From the NCBI GenBank assembly GCA_946965045.2, contig OX337231.1, positions 2,480,001 through 2,544,000 of the forward strand: DNA of 64,000 nucleotides. Direction: 5' to 3'. The translations under genes were made by a program, and so were the position numbers. Under the pieces are notes generated by a model. It had not been told where the DNA came from, searched no databases, and saw only the letters and a program-made list of their open reading frames with translations. This stretch comes from Epithemia pelagica. Its lineage: Eukaryota; Bacillariophyta; Bacillariophyceae; Surirellales; Surirellaceae. Numbering within the stretch: the first letter of the stretch is position 1; the number at the start of each line of letters is the position of its first letter. Below are positions 21,341 to 30,683 of this stretch, piece after piece.

Positions 21341-24080
21341 CATAACTTTTCCACATTATTCTTAAGCAGCCCCTGGTCCCGGGGCTATTGAAAGCCTACT
21401 TTGAAAATTTCGTCGTCTCACATTTTGTCACTTGAGGGCAAATACTGGAAACTGGAATCCTCTCTGGCTTGGGACAGCTGATACAACATCCCTCGGTATC
21501 AGTGTCCACTGCTTAGCTGTTTTTTGTCTGTGCCACCTTCACAGGTTCCCAAGTGGACACAGACAGCATTTTTCGCTTTTGATGCAAATAGAAATTATCC
21601 AATTGCAAATTGGCACGCATGCCCAGCTGAACTTTTCGACGTTTGAAACGGACGCAAGCCCAGCAAGCGTCCCCTGCGTGGATGACGGTTGGTTGTTGCA
21701 TAATTCGGGGCAAGCTCACAATTCTCTTTTCTTTTGCCAAAGCACATCGTACTTACTGCTTACGAATGTTACTGGCTTTCCAGGTCAGCTTGATCCATTG
21801 CCAATTGCCATGTTGTCAATGACATCACTCATGCTCACTACCAATTGCCACTTTTGTTTGCTCTGCTCGTGGGAGACGCTACTCATCTGTTTAGTCGCTG
21901 GGCAGCTCATTACTCTTATTGTTCATTCTTGTCAAACAGAAATGACTGGTTTTTGCTGAGCGCCATAACTTTGATTGCATTGAAAAAACTCTATACTCTA
22001 GATATTCTTTTGTTTATTTACTAGTAGTAGAACGCCAGTGCTTGTCATCCATGAGACTTTTGAGCCTTGTGAATTCGTTGCAGCTTTGTTCTTTGTTGTG
22101 AGCACGACGATGACCCTCAGTTTCGCTATGAAAACACAACAGAACAGCTCTCACAAGCTTGTACCGCTCACTTTGAGCACTCTGTGTCGACTACCTACCT
22201 AGGTAGGATATGATAATTGGTCAGTAGGGTGTGGCAAGAGGGCTTCCCATCTATTTGATGCAAAAACAACATCGTTGAGAAATGATTGAGAATGACGCTA
22301 TGATGAGAGACGAGAGAGAATAATCTATCCTATAGAGCATATGACAGTAGCCAAAAAACAATCAAACAACAAACAATTACGGCAAGGAAAAGATATTCCA
22401 GTTGACATCTGGCGGCTTGTCATCTACTCGTACAAATGAGACAAAAGTAAAGGATCATGCAAGAACAATAGGAAAGACAGCTGCAGAAGTGATGCGTGAG
22501 AAAAAGGGAAAAGAGACAACAAGATAAGTACTCACCCACGTCATGGTCAAGCATTTGGCTCGGTTTTGGGTTTTTGTGACAGGTGTCGAGATGATGTTGG
22601 ATGCCCAAATTTGAATCGTGGTGACCCGGCGAGGACAACCACCAACCGTCAACTGTCATTTGCACGCTGGCCTTGCTTCAACCCTGAGGAATTTTAATGG
22701 TTAGACAGACAGTACCCTTCGGGATGGAACGGCTGAGTTCAAACGCAACCAGAGTGTTGAGTGTTGAAGTTCTACTTGACTATTTTACACTTTTAAGCTT
22801 AAATTAACAACTTTTAACTTTTTTCATGAAAGTCAAGTCAATTTCCAGCCGAGATCCCATGACTTTTCTCTTTTCTCAGTGAAATCAAGTTGGACAACAC
22901 CACATTTTCAACCTTGACTAAACGTTTTTCATGAAGTCAAGTTCTGAACTATGACCTTCCAACGTCAGCGTGTGCTGCGACTTCTACCATTACTTGTATC
23001 TCGAATCGTGGAAGTCAATAATATCTTAGTTTCTGACTTCTGACTTTAAGTCGACTTTTCTTTCTGAAAAAGTAAAAAGTCAATTTGCAGAACTTTTGTG
23101 GCAGTTGAATTGTTCCTTTTTCAAGAATTTGTTGAGTTTGTGTGTTCCAAGATCTCTAGTAGAGGTCGGTCCCGCAACAGCTCATCTCTGCTGGAGTGCG
23201 CTGGAGAGGTCTCTGTGGAACTAGGTATGCGCATCCGCTGGAGATAAGACTACCTGTGCTACCATGATAAAAATGCCTAGCTAGGGGAGTACTCCTTCTC
23301 CTAGGAGTAGTAACTAGAGCACTTATCTTGGTGAGAGCTTTCCTTTCCAGTGGTGGAATAGTTGCTTGGTCTCCAGCAGAATCTTTTTGTTTTGTTGCCA
23401 TGTCAATATTATCTCCTTTCAAGAATACACTGATAGGTGTCCTCTTACAGAACCTTCATTTTGGGGGTGTGCTTCAGACTATCCATATTGCACTCTTCCA
23501 CAGTTGAAGAGTCATCATTGTTATTGCAATCAGACACTTTGGAAGGCTGTGTGGAGCAAGTGAATGACACAGAGTGACCAGTATGAAACAAACAAATGAG
23601 AAAGGATAAAAGTGACCAGTGCAGAGAAAAGAGTACGGTGACTAGCGTATACACGCAACAGAAAATCTTTGCTGGGGATTCTCTAGCGCTGGATCTCCAG
23701 CGCTGAAGATGCGTGACTGCTTACTGCTTACCGCAGAACCAAGAACTGACTTCAAAGTTAAAAGCTGAGTTGACTTCATTTATGGGCTGCCAACCCGTAA
23801 TTTGCAAATTCCAGACCCCCCATAGCCCTGGACCCCCCATTTAACTTCAGCGTACATCGCTCCCTCAATTTTTATCTGTAGGCTCTTGACCAACTATAGG
23901 GTTACCCCCACATTCCTCACTCCTCACGTTCAAGCCTTTCTATCGCAATGGCTCACATAAGACGGGAGTGAATCAAAGAGGAGAAACAAGAGATACCACA
24001 TGATGGGTATTGTAGTTAGGGTTTAGGCTGCGCTTCGAAGCATAGCCTTTCTCTGGATTCTAGTTCATCCAACTTCTTTA

Positions 24081-24847
24081 GGCTATCTCCACCCGAGCGC
24101 CGCTATGCTGACGTATTGGGGCTTTCTGATTGGCCTCGCTATCCGGATAGCGGATTAGCGGAGCCAAAGGGAAATGAACTCCACGATCTCCGTAAAAAGA
24201 ACGCCGTATTGTACGCATTGCGCATATGCCCTAACTTGTTTCGGTTAAAAAGGGGTGCGGCTTGCGGAATTCAAACAAGACAATCAACCAGAGCACCCAA
24301 AGCATAAACCAAAGATGGAGGACTCGTTGTTTTCCCTCTTCATTGTTGACTGTCATGGTGAATCATGTTGTTGTTCATGGCCAATGTAGATGTAGGTTGT
24401 AGGTTGCAGTCCAATCTTCCTATTGTATTCCCTGTCCGATTTCCGATTGATTGTCTGATAATCGAACACATCAATAGTTTGAATGATGCATTTGTTTGAT
24501 TGTTGCATTCCTTCCGATCCGTGATCCTCGAATCATCTTGCTGTGCATGGTTCTTGTCCCATTGTAGGAAGTAGGGAACACAACAATGGAAAAAGAGATG
24601 GTAAGCGATCGTCACAAATCGATACGTGCCATTGCCATGTTTTCGACAAGAGAGATACTGTTGGCAGCGACGTTATTTTATTTATGCCGGCGGTTATATT
24701 TTGCTCCGCTATCCGCTATTTTCCCCGTTATTCCTGGCCCCAAATAGCGGCAAAAATAGCGGGTAGCGGAGCTGTTTAGCGGTTAGAGGAGATGGTGGAG
24801 TTCGATAGCGGTTTTTGGACCTTTAGCGGCCCCGGGTGGAGATAGCC
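24081..24847. mobile_element. PIF/Harbinger-like MITE, 767 bp, TSD TTA
   Basis: The element starts GGCTATCTCCACCCG and ends CGGGTGGAGATAGCC, perfect 15-bp inverted ends, flanked on both sides by TTA (24078-24080 and 24848-24850). GG...CC ends and a TTA/TAA duplication are the signature of PIF/Harbinger elements and their MITEs. The inside has many subterminal TAGCGG/CCGCTA motifs near both ends, possible transposase-binding repeats. There is no coding frame. Confidence 0.8.
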
Positions 24848-24877
24848 TTACACCCCCGATGTTGAACATGAACGTTA

Positions 24878-25365
24878 GGCCAATCCTTTACTCCTAGCTC
24901 GCAAAACCAAATCGAGATTGCGTGCACGTCAGCATTTTGCGTCACGTTTACGTCATATATCCGGGTAAAAGAGCATTTCCGGATTTGTTCGAACAAATCC
25001 AGAACTCAGGATTTGTTCGAACAAATCCTGGAAATTCATTAGGGATAGTGTTTTACTTATGCTAGTGTAGAGGCTGCCTACAGTTTCGAATATGTCAGGC
25101 GGGCGTTCGACATGGTGGGCGGGCGTGACACATGATGGACGGGCGTTCGACTTCAACGGTATCCGTGCGCTTCCTTTGTACCCAAAAGTTTTAGTATTCA
25201 ATTTTTCTAAGTAAAGAGTGGGGGAGGATGGGGGACAGGATTCGAAAAGGCGCGGTCTTTTGGATTTGTTTTGCGAATGCGTAAGGACGGCGTTAGGCAC
25301 AATTTCCAAAACCAAATCCGGCCCGGCCCCGCACGGATTGGTTTTGTTGAGCTAAAGGATTGGCC
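24878..25365. mobile_element. Second PIF/Harbinger-like MITE, 488 bp, TSD TTA
   Basis: It starts GGCCAATCCTTTA and ends TAAAGGATTGGCC, flanked by TTA (24875-24877 and 25366-25368). The inner continuation also matches imperfectly (AAAACCAAATC against AAAACCAATCC). It lies 30 bp from the preceding MITE but has different terminal sequence, so it is a separate family. It contains two copies of a 20-bp palindrome and short GGGCGTTCGAC repeats near 25.1 kb. Confidence 0.78.
24981..25028. repeat. Twin perfect 20-bp palindromes
   Basis: GGATTTGTTCGAACAAATCC occurs at 24981-25000 and again at 25009-25028. Each is a perfect palindrome, and the two are separated by 8 bp, inside the second MITE. Confidence 0.85.
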
Positions 25366-25427
25366 TTACTATGAAAATTAAATTGTAATGATTGAAAATT
25401 GCCGGCCACCAAAGTCGATTAATTTGC

Positions 25428-26373
25428 TTCGGATGATGGGCAGACGACTATGTCATTCATGACTGAATCCAAGACTCAGATCCAATTTGCAATGGATACT
25501 CCAATGGAGTCGACTTGGACTCCAGAGATACAAGGGGTAGCTATGATGGCAACCAAACTGGAGTCGACATGGATTATACTTGATGCAATCAAGTAGGAAC
25601 CTAATAGATGCGTGGGACCTATTGTACTCAATCCTAGCTACCAAGAGATTGCTGCTTTCCTACCAAAACCAATTGGTGACAATCACCAGAATCCAGGTCC
25701 GGATCTACTCCTCCCTCTTCTGAGAGTAGCTAGCGGTCTACTCTAGATAGCATAGCTACTCACTACTCATACAATTACCCGGATGTGATTCGGATGATGG
25801 GCAGACGACTATGTCATTCATGACTGAATCCAAGACTCAGATCCAATTTGCGATGGATACTCCAATGGAGTCGACTTGGACTCCAGAGATACTAGCTAGG
25901 GGGTAGCTATGATGGCAACCAAACTGGAGTCGACATGGATTATACTTGATGCAATCAAGTAGGAACCTAATAGATGCGTGGGACCTATTGTACTCAATCC
26001 TAGCTACCAAGAGATTGCTGCTTTCCTACCAAAACCAATTGGTGACAATCACCAGAATCTAGGTCCGGATCTACTCCTCCCTCTTCTGAGAGTAGCTAGC
26101 GGTCTACTCTAGATAGCATAGCTACTCACTACTCATACAATTACCCGGATGTGATTCGGATGATGGGCAGACGACTATGTCATTCATGACTGAATCCAAG
26201 ACTCAGATCCAATTTGCAATGGATACTCCAATGGAGTCGACTTGGACTCCAGAGATACTAGCTAGGGGGTAGCTATGATGGCAACCAAACTGGAGTCGAC
26301 ATGGATGATACTTGATGCAATCAAGTAGGAACCTAATAGATGCGTGGGACCTATTGTACTCAATCCTAGCTAC
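25428..26373. repeat. Tandem repeat, ~361-366-bp unit, about 2.6 copies
   Basis: The unit begins TTCGGATGATGGGCAGACGA at 25428, 25789 and 26155. Copies differ by few substitutions plus a short insertion (ACTAGCTAGG) in copies 2 and 3. The third copy stops after CAATCCTAGCTAC near 26373. Short frames on the minus strand recur with the unit and are not convincing genes. Confidence 0.85.
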
Positions 26374-26868
26374 TGAGAGATAGCACAAGTCTGGGTCTTC
26401 AGCTTCTATGTTTGGCTAGGTGTTAGTGACATAGTTGCTACTCTGCCTCTAGAGGGCGTGGGGAGATGTTTCGTGGGGTGGTTCGTTGGGCGTGATTCTG
26501 ACGTGGAACAGCGTGGTGAAATGGTTTTTATTTAATGGATTGATAAAACAATGGATGACCGTTCTTCGATCATTCTTTTTCTTCGGGGCTGGATGGTTTT
26601 GAATAGGGGTTGGCCCGGCGTTTTTTGCCTTACGTGGGAAGATTTTGGTGTAAAGTACTGAATTTCGACTCTTGAGCTAAAAAATTTTTATCTAGTCTTT
26701 GATGTTTTTCCACCCCCAGACCCCCTTAGCCTGCCGGCTTACCCGACACGTTCATTCTGAACTCAGTCGAACAGACGAAAAACGAAAAATGCTGTCTGTG
26801 TCCACCTGGGAACCTGTGAAGGTGGCACAGACAAAAAACAGCTAAGCAGTGGACACTGATACCGAGGG

Positions 26869-27136
26869 ATCATACTCCTACATATTAAAAACTACTAGGA
26901 GTACCTAGCAACAAAACACAACATATTAACTACTCTAGTGGCACTACCATATCTACAATAGAAGATCGGGCCCCTATCTCATGGTCCGGGCGGACGGGTC
27001 GATTTCCCCAAACTCCGAGACATGAAGCATTTCTCCAAAAAGTCTTGTTGCGAAGCCCAGCCCGAACCGTACAAACGAGAGACACCGGCTTTTCGTGTCC
27101 AACCGCAAAAGCAGAACAGGGCTTCTTGAAATCGTC
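26869..27136. other. Intergenic region upstream of the RING gene
   Basis: This spacer lies between the right end of element A copy 2 and the RING gene start, and presumably holds the RING promoter. No element is recognised. Confidence 0.3.
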
Positions 27137-28474
27137 ATGGTTTTCAATAGACTGAATCCAGGAAGGTTTATTTACTCGGGAAGTGACTCTACAACAGAGA
27201 ATGAAGAGACTTCGAGGCTAAATGACAATTCAGCCACGAACCAGTCCTATGGAAGCCGTACACCAGGTCCAGAAGGTGAGGATTCTGGAACAGGATCCGC
27301 TTCGGAGGCAACGACGAATAATCCAATTAATTCTACGGAATCGGGTGAAGATCAATCTGCAGATCAATATGACGAAGCTTTGGAGGATGTGGTAAATTCT
27401 TTGGCCCGGCGAGTGCGGTGTCTTTTTTCCATAATTACATGGCCCATTGTCCCATTGGGCACAACAGCCTCTTTGGCTCTGGGTTGGCTGATATACGCCT
27501 CAACTGTACTTGATGTTGGAAAAGCTTGCTCGCATCCCTTGCACTGGTATGCCATGATATCCTTGGTGCTTGTCTTGTACGCTCCCTATCATGGACGCAT
27601 ACGCTCCTTCTTATTTAATTATCAACGTGATCGGGGGATAGACCGACCACCGAGTGTGCGACGATACGACCAGCTCTTTCACACACTGGCTCTCATTTAT
27701 GTGTACGCTGGAATTACCTTGGTTCAAACCTGTCGGGACGACATTTCGGTACTCAACCCCGACGATGAAAGCGATGATGCTTTTTCTTCTACGTCCAATT
27801 TACCGGGAGTCTCACTGGACTTGACCGCCTCTTCATTACCGACCAACACGTGCGCGGCAACCTGCCCCAATCTGTTTGTCGCACTTCGTGTCTATGTTGC
27901 TACGATTGAGATTTTCACCTTTAGTTTGATCCTCCCGCTGCTCTTTCTTCCCTGTTTGTATTTGTATTTTATTCGGCGGACCATGCAAGACACTGAGTCG
28001 TTGGCTGTTTTGCAAGAGCGATTCCGCGAAGAGGAAGCTTTGATGCGAAATGGTGGAGTGACCGAACAAGAGATTATGGATCAATTTGAAAAAGTACACC
28101 TCGTGGTCGACCCGCATTCCAATGAGGACGAGCGACGACTTCTCGTGGTCCCGAACGACACGGAATGCAATCTCGAAAATGCAGACGAATGCCGATCCAA
28201 AGAATGCTGTATATGTATGGAATCCTTTCCCGTCCAAGAGGACGTAGAAGCTGCTTGTACAAACTGTGAGGATGATGGTGATTCGCACCTTGTGATTATT
28301 CGGACCCGGACCTGCGGGCATTTGTTCCATCGGGGTTGCATGGCTTCATGGGTCAGTGGTCGATGGCAACAAACGAGCAATGCCAACACGAATTCCAATG
28401 AAAGCGGTTCATCACGAAAGGCGAGAAGAACCACATGTCCCCTGTGCCGAACAGACGTACGGCCGGATCGATGA
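27137..28474 (+). CDS. Multi-pass membrane RING-H2 E3 ubiquitin ligase
   Basis: The ATG at 27137 (MVFNRLNPGRFIYSG) gives 445 residues; the open frame extends upstream to a GTG at 27095. A Ser/Thr/Asn-rich N-terminus precedes four hydrophobic segments: around the strings ITWPIVPLGTTASLALGWL, YAMISLVLVLYAP, LFHTLALIYVYAGITLV and FTFSLILPLLFLPCLYLYF. The C-terminal ~90 residues hold a RING finger: CCICMESF (from about residue 356), then CGHLFHRGCMASW, then CPLCR. The CGHLFHRGC core with paired His is the H2 variant. The linkers between zinc ligands are longer than usual. Such proteins transfer ubiquitin from an E2 to membrane or lumenal-pathway substrates. The compartment is unknown. It is convergent with the next gene. 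Confidence 0.85.
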   Translation: MVFNRLNPGRFIYSGSDSTTENEETSRLNDNSATNQSYGSRTPGPEGEDSGTGSASEATTNNPINSTESGEDQSADQYDEALEDVVNSLARRVRCLFSIITWPIVPLGTTASLALGWLIYASTVLDVGKACSHPLHWYAMISLVLVLYAPYHGRIRSFLFNYQRDRGIDRPPSVRRYDQLFHTLALIYVYAGITLVQTCRDDISVLNPDDESDDAFSSTSNLPGVSLDLTASSLPTNTCAATCPNLFVALRVYVATIEIFTFSLILPLLFLPCLYLYFIRRTMQDTESLAVLQERFREEEALMRNGGVTEQEIMDQFEKVHLVVDPHSNEDERRLLVVPNDTECNLENADECRSKECCICMESFPVQEDVEAACTNCEDDGDSHLVIIRTRTCGHLFHRGCMASWVSGRWQQTSNANTNSNESGSSRKARRTTCPLCRTDVRPDR

Positions 28475-28983
28475 CAGTAAGAGACACAATGGATCCTAAT
28501 ATCATGATGAAGGTTCACCGCTTGCTCCTCATTGGAAAAATGTCAGTTCTGCTGATGCAATCAAGCCATGTATTATTTGCTCCTTGGTTTAAGTTCATAT
28601 ATAAATGTTTCTATGACGAGCTCCTCATTAACGACCTGAAATCGCATGGTCTAGTAGCAGCCCATCCAGACAAGTACCATAGATTCTCAAGAGTTGGCAC
28701 TGCTCACTTGTCGTCGTACTTGTAGTTTTCTTGGAGAAGTGTTGTATTGTATGGATTCTTACGACGTTCATCCATTGACACGCCCGTTGATCTTTGAACT
28801 TGGTTCGTCCTAAAATGGAAAGACGTTTGATAAAATATTCATTCAATTCACGTGATCGTATCCTAAGTATTACTTGAACCGATCTATTGCATTATTCCCC
28901 ACATTCGAAAAATACGTGCCGGATACAGCGTTGAGAGGAGAAGCCAGCGCGACAAATAATAATATTCAAGATTCGTTTTACAA
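28475..28983. other. Intergenic region between two convergent genes
   Basis: This 509-bp region contains the 3' ends of the RING gene and of the four-TM protein gene. No RNA gene or repeat is recognised. Confidence 0.35.
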
Positions 28984-29829
28984 TTAGGCCATGGATTTGT
29001 AGTTGTCTTCACCAAGTTCCTTGGACGAGATGGAAGCCGATTGGTTGGCACGGGAGTCACGGCCGGTGGACTTGTATTCGAAAAAGGCAATGATACCAAA
29101 AATGGCACACGAAACCAAGCAGAACCAAAAGTAGGCCCAGTTGGTGTACATCATGAGCACACCAAGCTGTCCATACCATCCATAGACAGAGTCTTCCATG
29201 CCGCGACCTCCATCTCCTCCCAGAACACCTTGAGGCATGATGATCATTTGCAAAAAGGCCGACAAACCAAACATGGCGGTGGCAACAATCAAACTCGAGG
29301 TCGATTGGCGCTTGTACATGACATAGCATCCGTACAACAAAATGCCAACAAACATGAGAATCATAGTGACATAAACAAACTTGAGGGCACCACTAGCTTC
29401 ATCAGGATCAAGTCCCATTTCCTCGCGTTGACGACGCTCGTCGTCTCCCATGGATCCACCCAACGCAATATACCAATCCGGAAGGCGAACGTTGTTGTTA
29501 TCGTTATTTTCCTGGTACCACTGGTAGTTGTACGCGTTCTTGCGACATTGGACCTGGTACCACTTGCAGTTATATGAAGCGTACTGATTGTTGTTGTTGT
29601 TGTAGTTTCCATTCTGGGCTTCTTCGTATTCACGTTGGGCTTCTTCGTAGGCACGTTGGTTGTTTTCGTACTCAACGTAGTGACCATAGTAGTCGTAGTA
29701 CGATTTCCGTTCCTTTTTCCAAACAGAAACAGGGACAATGACGGAGAGGATTCCTCCAATCAACCACGCTCCCATCAAAGGCCAGGGGGTGCGAAGAATC
29801 GCAAGAGCTTTTTCCGGAAGAGCGTCCAT
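28984..29829 (-). CDS. Four-TM membrane protein of unknown function with Asn/Tyr/Gln-rich loop
   Basis: The ATG at 29829 (MDALPEKALAIL) gives 281 residues. One hydrophobic segment lies near the N-terminus (AWLIGGILSVIVPVSVW) and three in the second half (VYVTMILMFVGILLYGCYV, SLIVATAMFGLSAFLQMII, WAYFWFCLVSCAIFGIIAF). Between TM1 and TM2 is a ~110-residue loop rich in Tyr, Asn, Gln and Glu, with YEEAQREYEEAQ-type repeats and two Cys (YNCKWYQVQCRK) that could pair by disulfide. The C-terminus is a short polar tail. I do not recognise the family; it may be a stramenopile-specific protein. The frame is uninterrupted and the TM pattern is coherent, so it is a real gene. Confidence 0.75.
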   Translation of the reverse strand: MDALPEKALAILRTPWPLMGAWLIGGILSVIVPVSVWKKERKSYYDYYGHYVEYENNQRAYEEAQREYEEAQNGNYNNNNNQYASYNCKWYQVQCRKNAYNYQWYQENNDNNNVRLPDWYIALGGSMGDDERRQREEMGLDPDEASGALKFVYVTMILMFVGILLYGCYVMYKRQSTSSLIVATAMFGLSAFLQMIIMPQGVLGGDGGRGMEDSVYGWYGQLGVLMMYTNWAYFWFCLVSCAIFGIIAFFEYKSTGRDSRANQSASISSKELGEDNYKSMA

Positions 29830-30683
29830 GGTGAGATTCAAGATGCTCTCACAAAAACAAAAGAAAGTATGAGGCAATGGAAGACACACACAAGACTTGC
29901 AGCAAGGCGCGCGCCAGCGAAAGCGAGAGTTTACACTGATTGGATATTCTTCCCGTCAAAATCGGATTGACACCTACTGGGAGCCGTTGAGAGAAATAAT
30001 GAGACGTTATCCCACGATGATCTATTTAAGGCGCGCACGCACAGCACTGACTTTTTTCCGATATCGGCGCTATCAAAAAACCATGGGATAAAAGCAATAA
30101 CGGCTCCCACGCTTATCAACGGTCCAACGGCAGCATTCAGCGAAGATGCACGCACGGGGAGACGGATTGTTTTCGGATAAAATTCCGTCCCACAAAACAG
30201 TAGAATGTAGTCCTATTAGCTAGGAGGGTCACTCGATTGCGGTAGCCTCTAATCCTCTAGACACTAGGTAGACACGGCAAACTAGAATTGTACTCCTACC
30301 TATATCACTCATATCAGTGTTCTTCTACAACTGGTCTCACGTAACAATGGAACAGACAACTCTCTTCCAACTAGGAGAAGTAGCTGTTGGTTCGTTCATT
30401 CTTTCTGAAACACAAGTGATTCGTCTGGAGTGTTCCACCTCCAAAGTATGATTCTATTCGTGGTTCATGAAGCTCCAACAGAGCTTCTCCTACGTTGAAA
30501 AACCAATCATTTCATATTGCATTCATGAAGAGAAAGCACTGGTGACATCCTCCCAGGTTTGTATTCCAAAAAGCCAGTATTTCCTGTGCAGATCCAACCG
30601 AGGGACCATCCATGAGGACACTCGTTACACAACGCTCTTGCGAAAATCACGATTCGACTACCCAGTATAGAGCAGTATTGCTC
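29830..30683. other. Intergenic region between the four-TM gene and GatA
   Basis: These 854 bases precede the four-TM protein gene, whose promoter should be here, and follow the GatA stop. No frame or repeat stands out. Confidence 0.35.

Larger units (their letters stand above)
22713..26770. mobile_element. Composite insertion inside element A copy 2
   Basis: This 4,058-bp block interrupts element A between two ACAG tetranucleotides (22709-22712 and 26771-26774), which could be a short target duplication. Its ends share GGCTGAGTTCAAAC and, in reverse complement, GACTGAGTTCAGAAT, a weak inverted match. Inside are AT-rich DNA with repeated AAGTCAAGT-type motifs (22.75-23.1 kb), a hairpin AGCGCTGGATCTCCAGCGCT (~23,683), two MITEs and a tandem repeat. 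No coding gene is seen. It may be several insertions rather than one. Confidence 0.45.
21490..26868. mobile_element. Inverted-repeat element A, copy 2, split by a ~4-kb insertion
   Basis: The left end CCCTCGGTATCAGTGTCCAC starts at 21490, and the matching right end finishes at 26868 with GTGGACACTGATACCGAGGG. The left part tracks copy 1 up to GTTAGACAGACAG at 22712. The remainder resumes at 26771 with ACAGACGAAAAACG, exactly where copy 1 continues. Without the intervening DNA this copy would be about 1.32 kb, like copy 1. An AT dinucleotide flanks both outer ends and may be a target duplication. Confidence 0.7.

Noticed and set aside
21432-21959. 175-residue plus frame in element A copy 2
   Set aside because: It spans the terminal inverted repeat and is broken in copy 1. 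No coding conservation is visible between copies.
23683-23702. Hairpin AGCGCTGGATCTCCAGCGCT as a terminator
   Set aside because: No gene ends nearby, and eukaryotic Pol II does not use such hairpins. Left as a simple inverted repeat.
25428-26373. Possible CRISPR-like array
   Set aside because: Units are ~360 bp with no short repeat/spacer alternation. It is a plain tandem repeat in a eukaryotic genome.
25453-26388. Recurrent ~60-residue minus frames in the tandem repeat
   Set aside because: They repeat only because the DNA repeats. There is no start context or family similarity.
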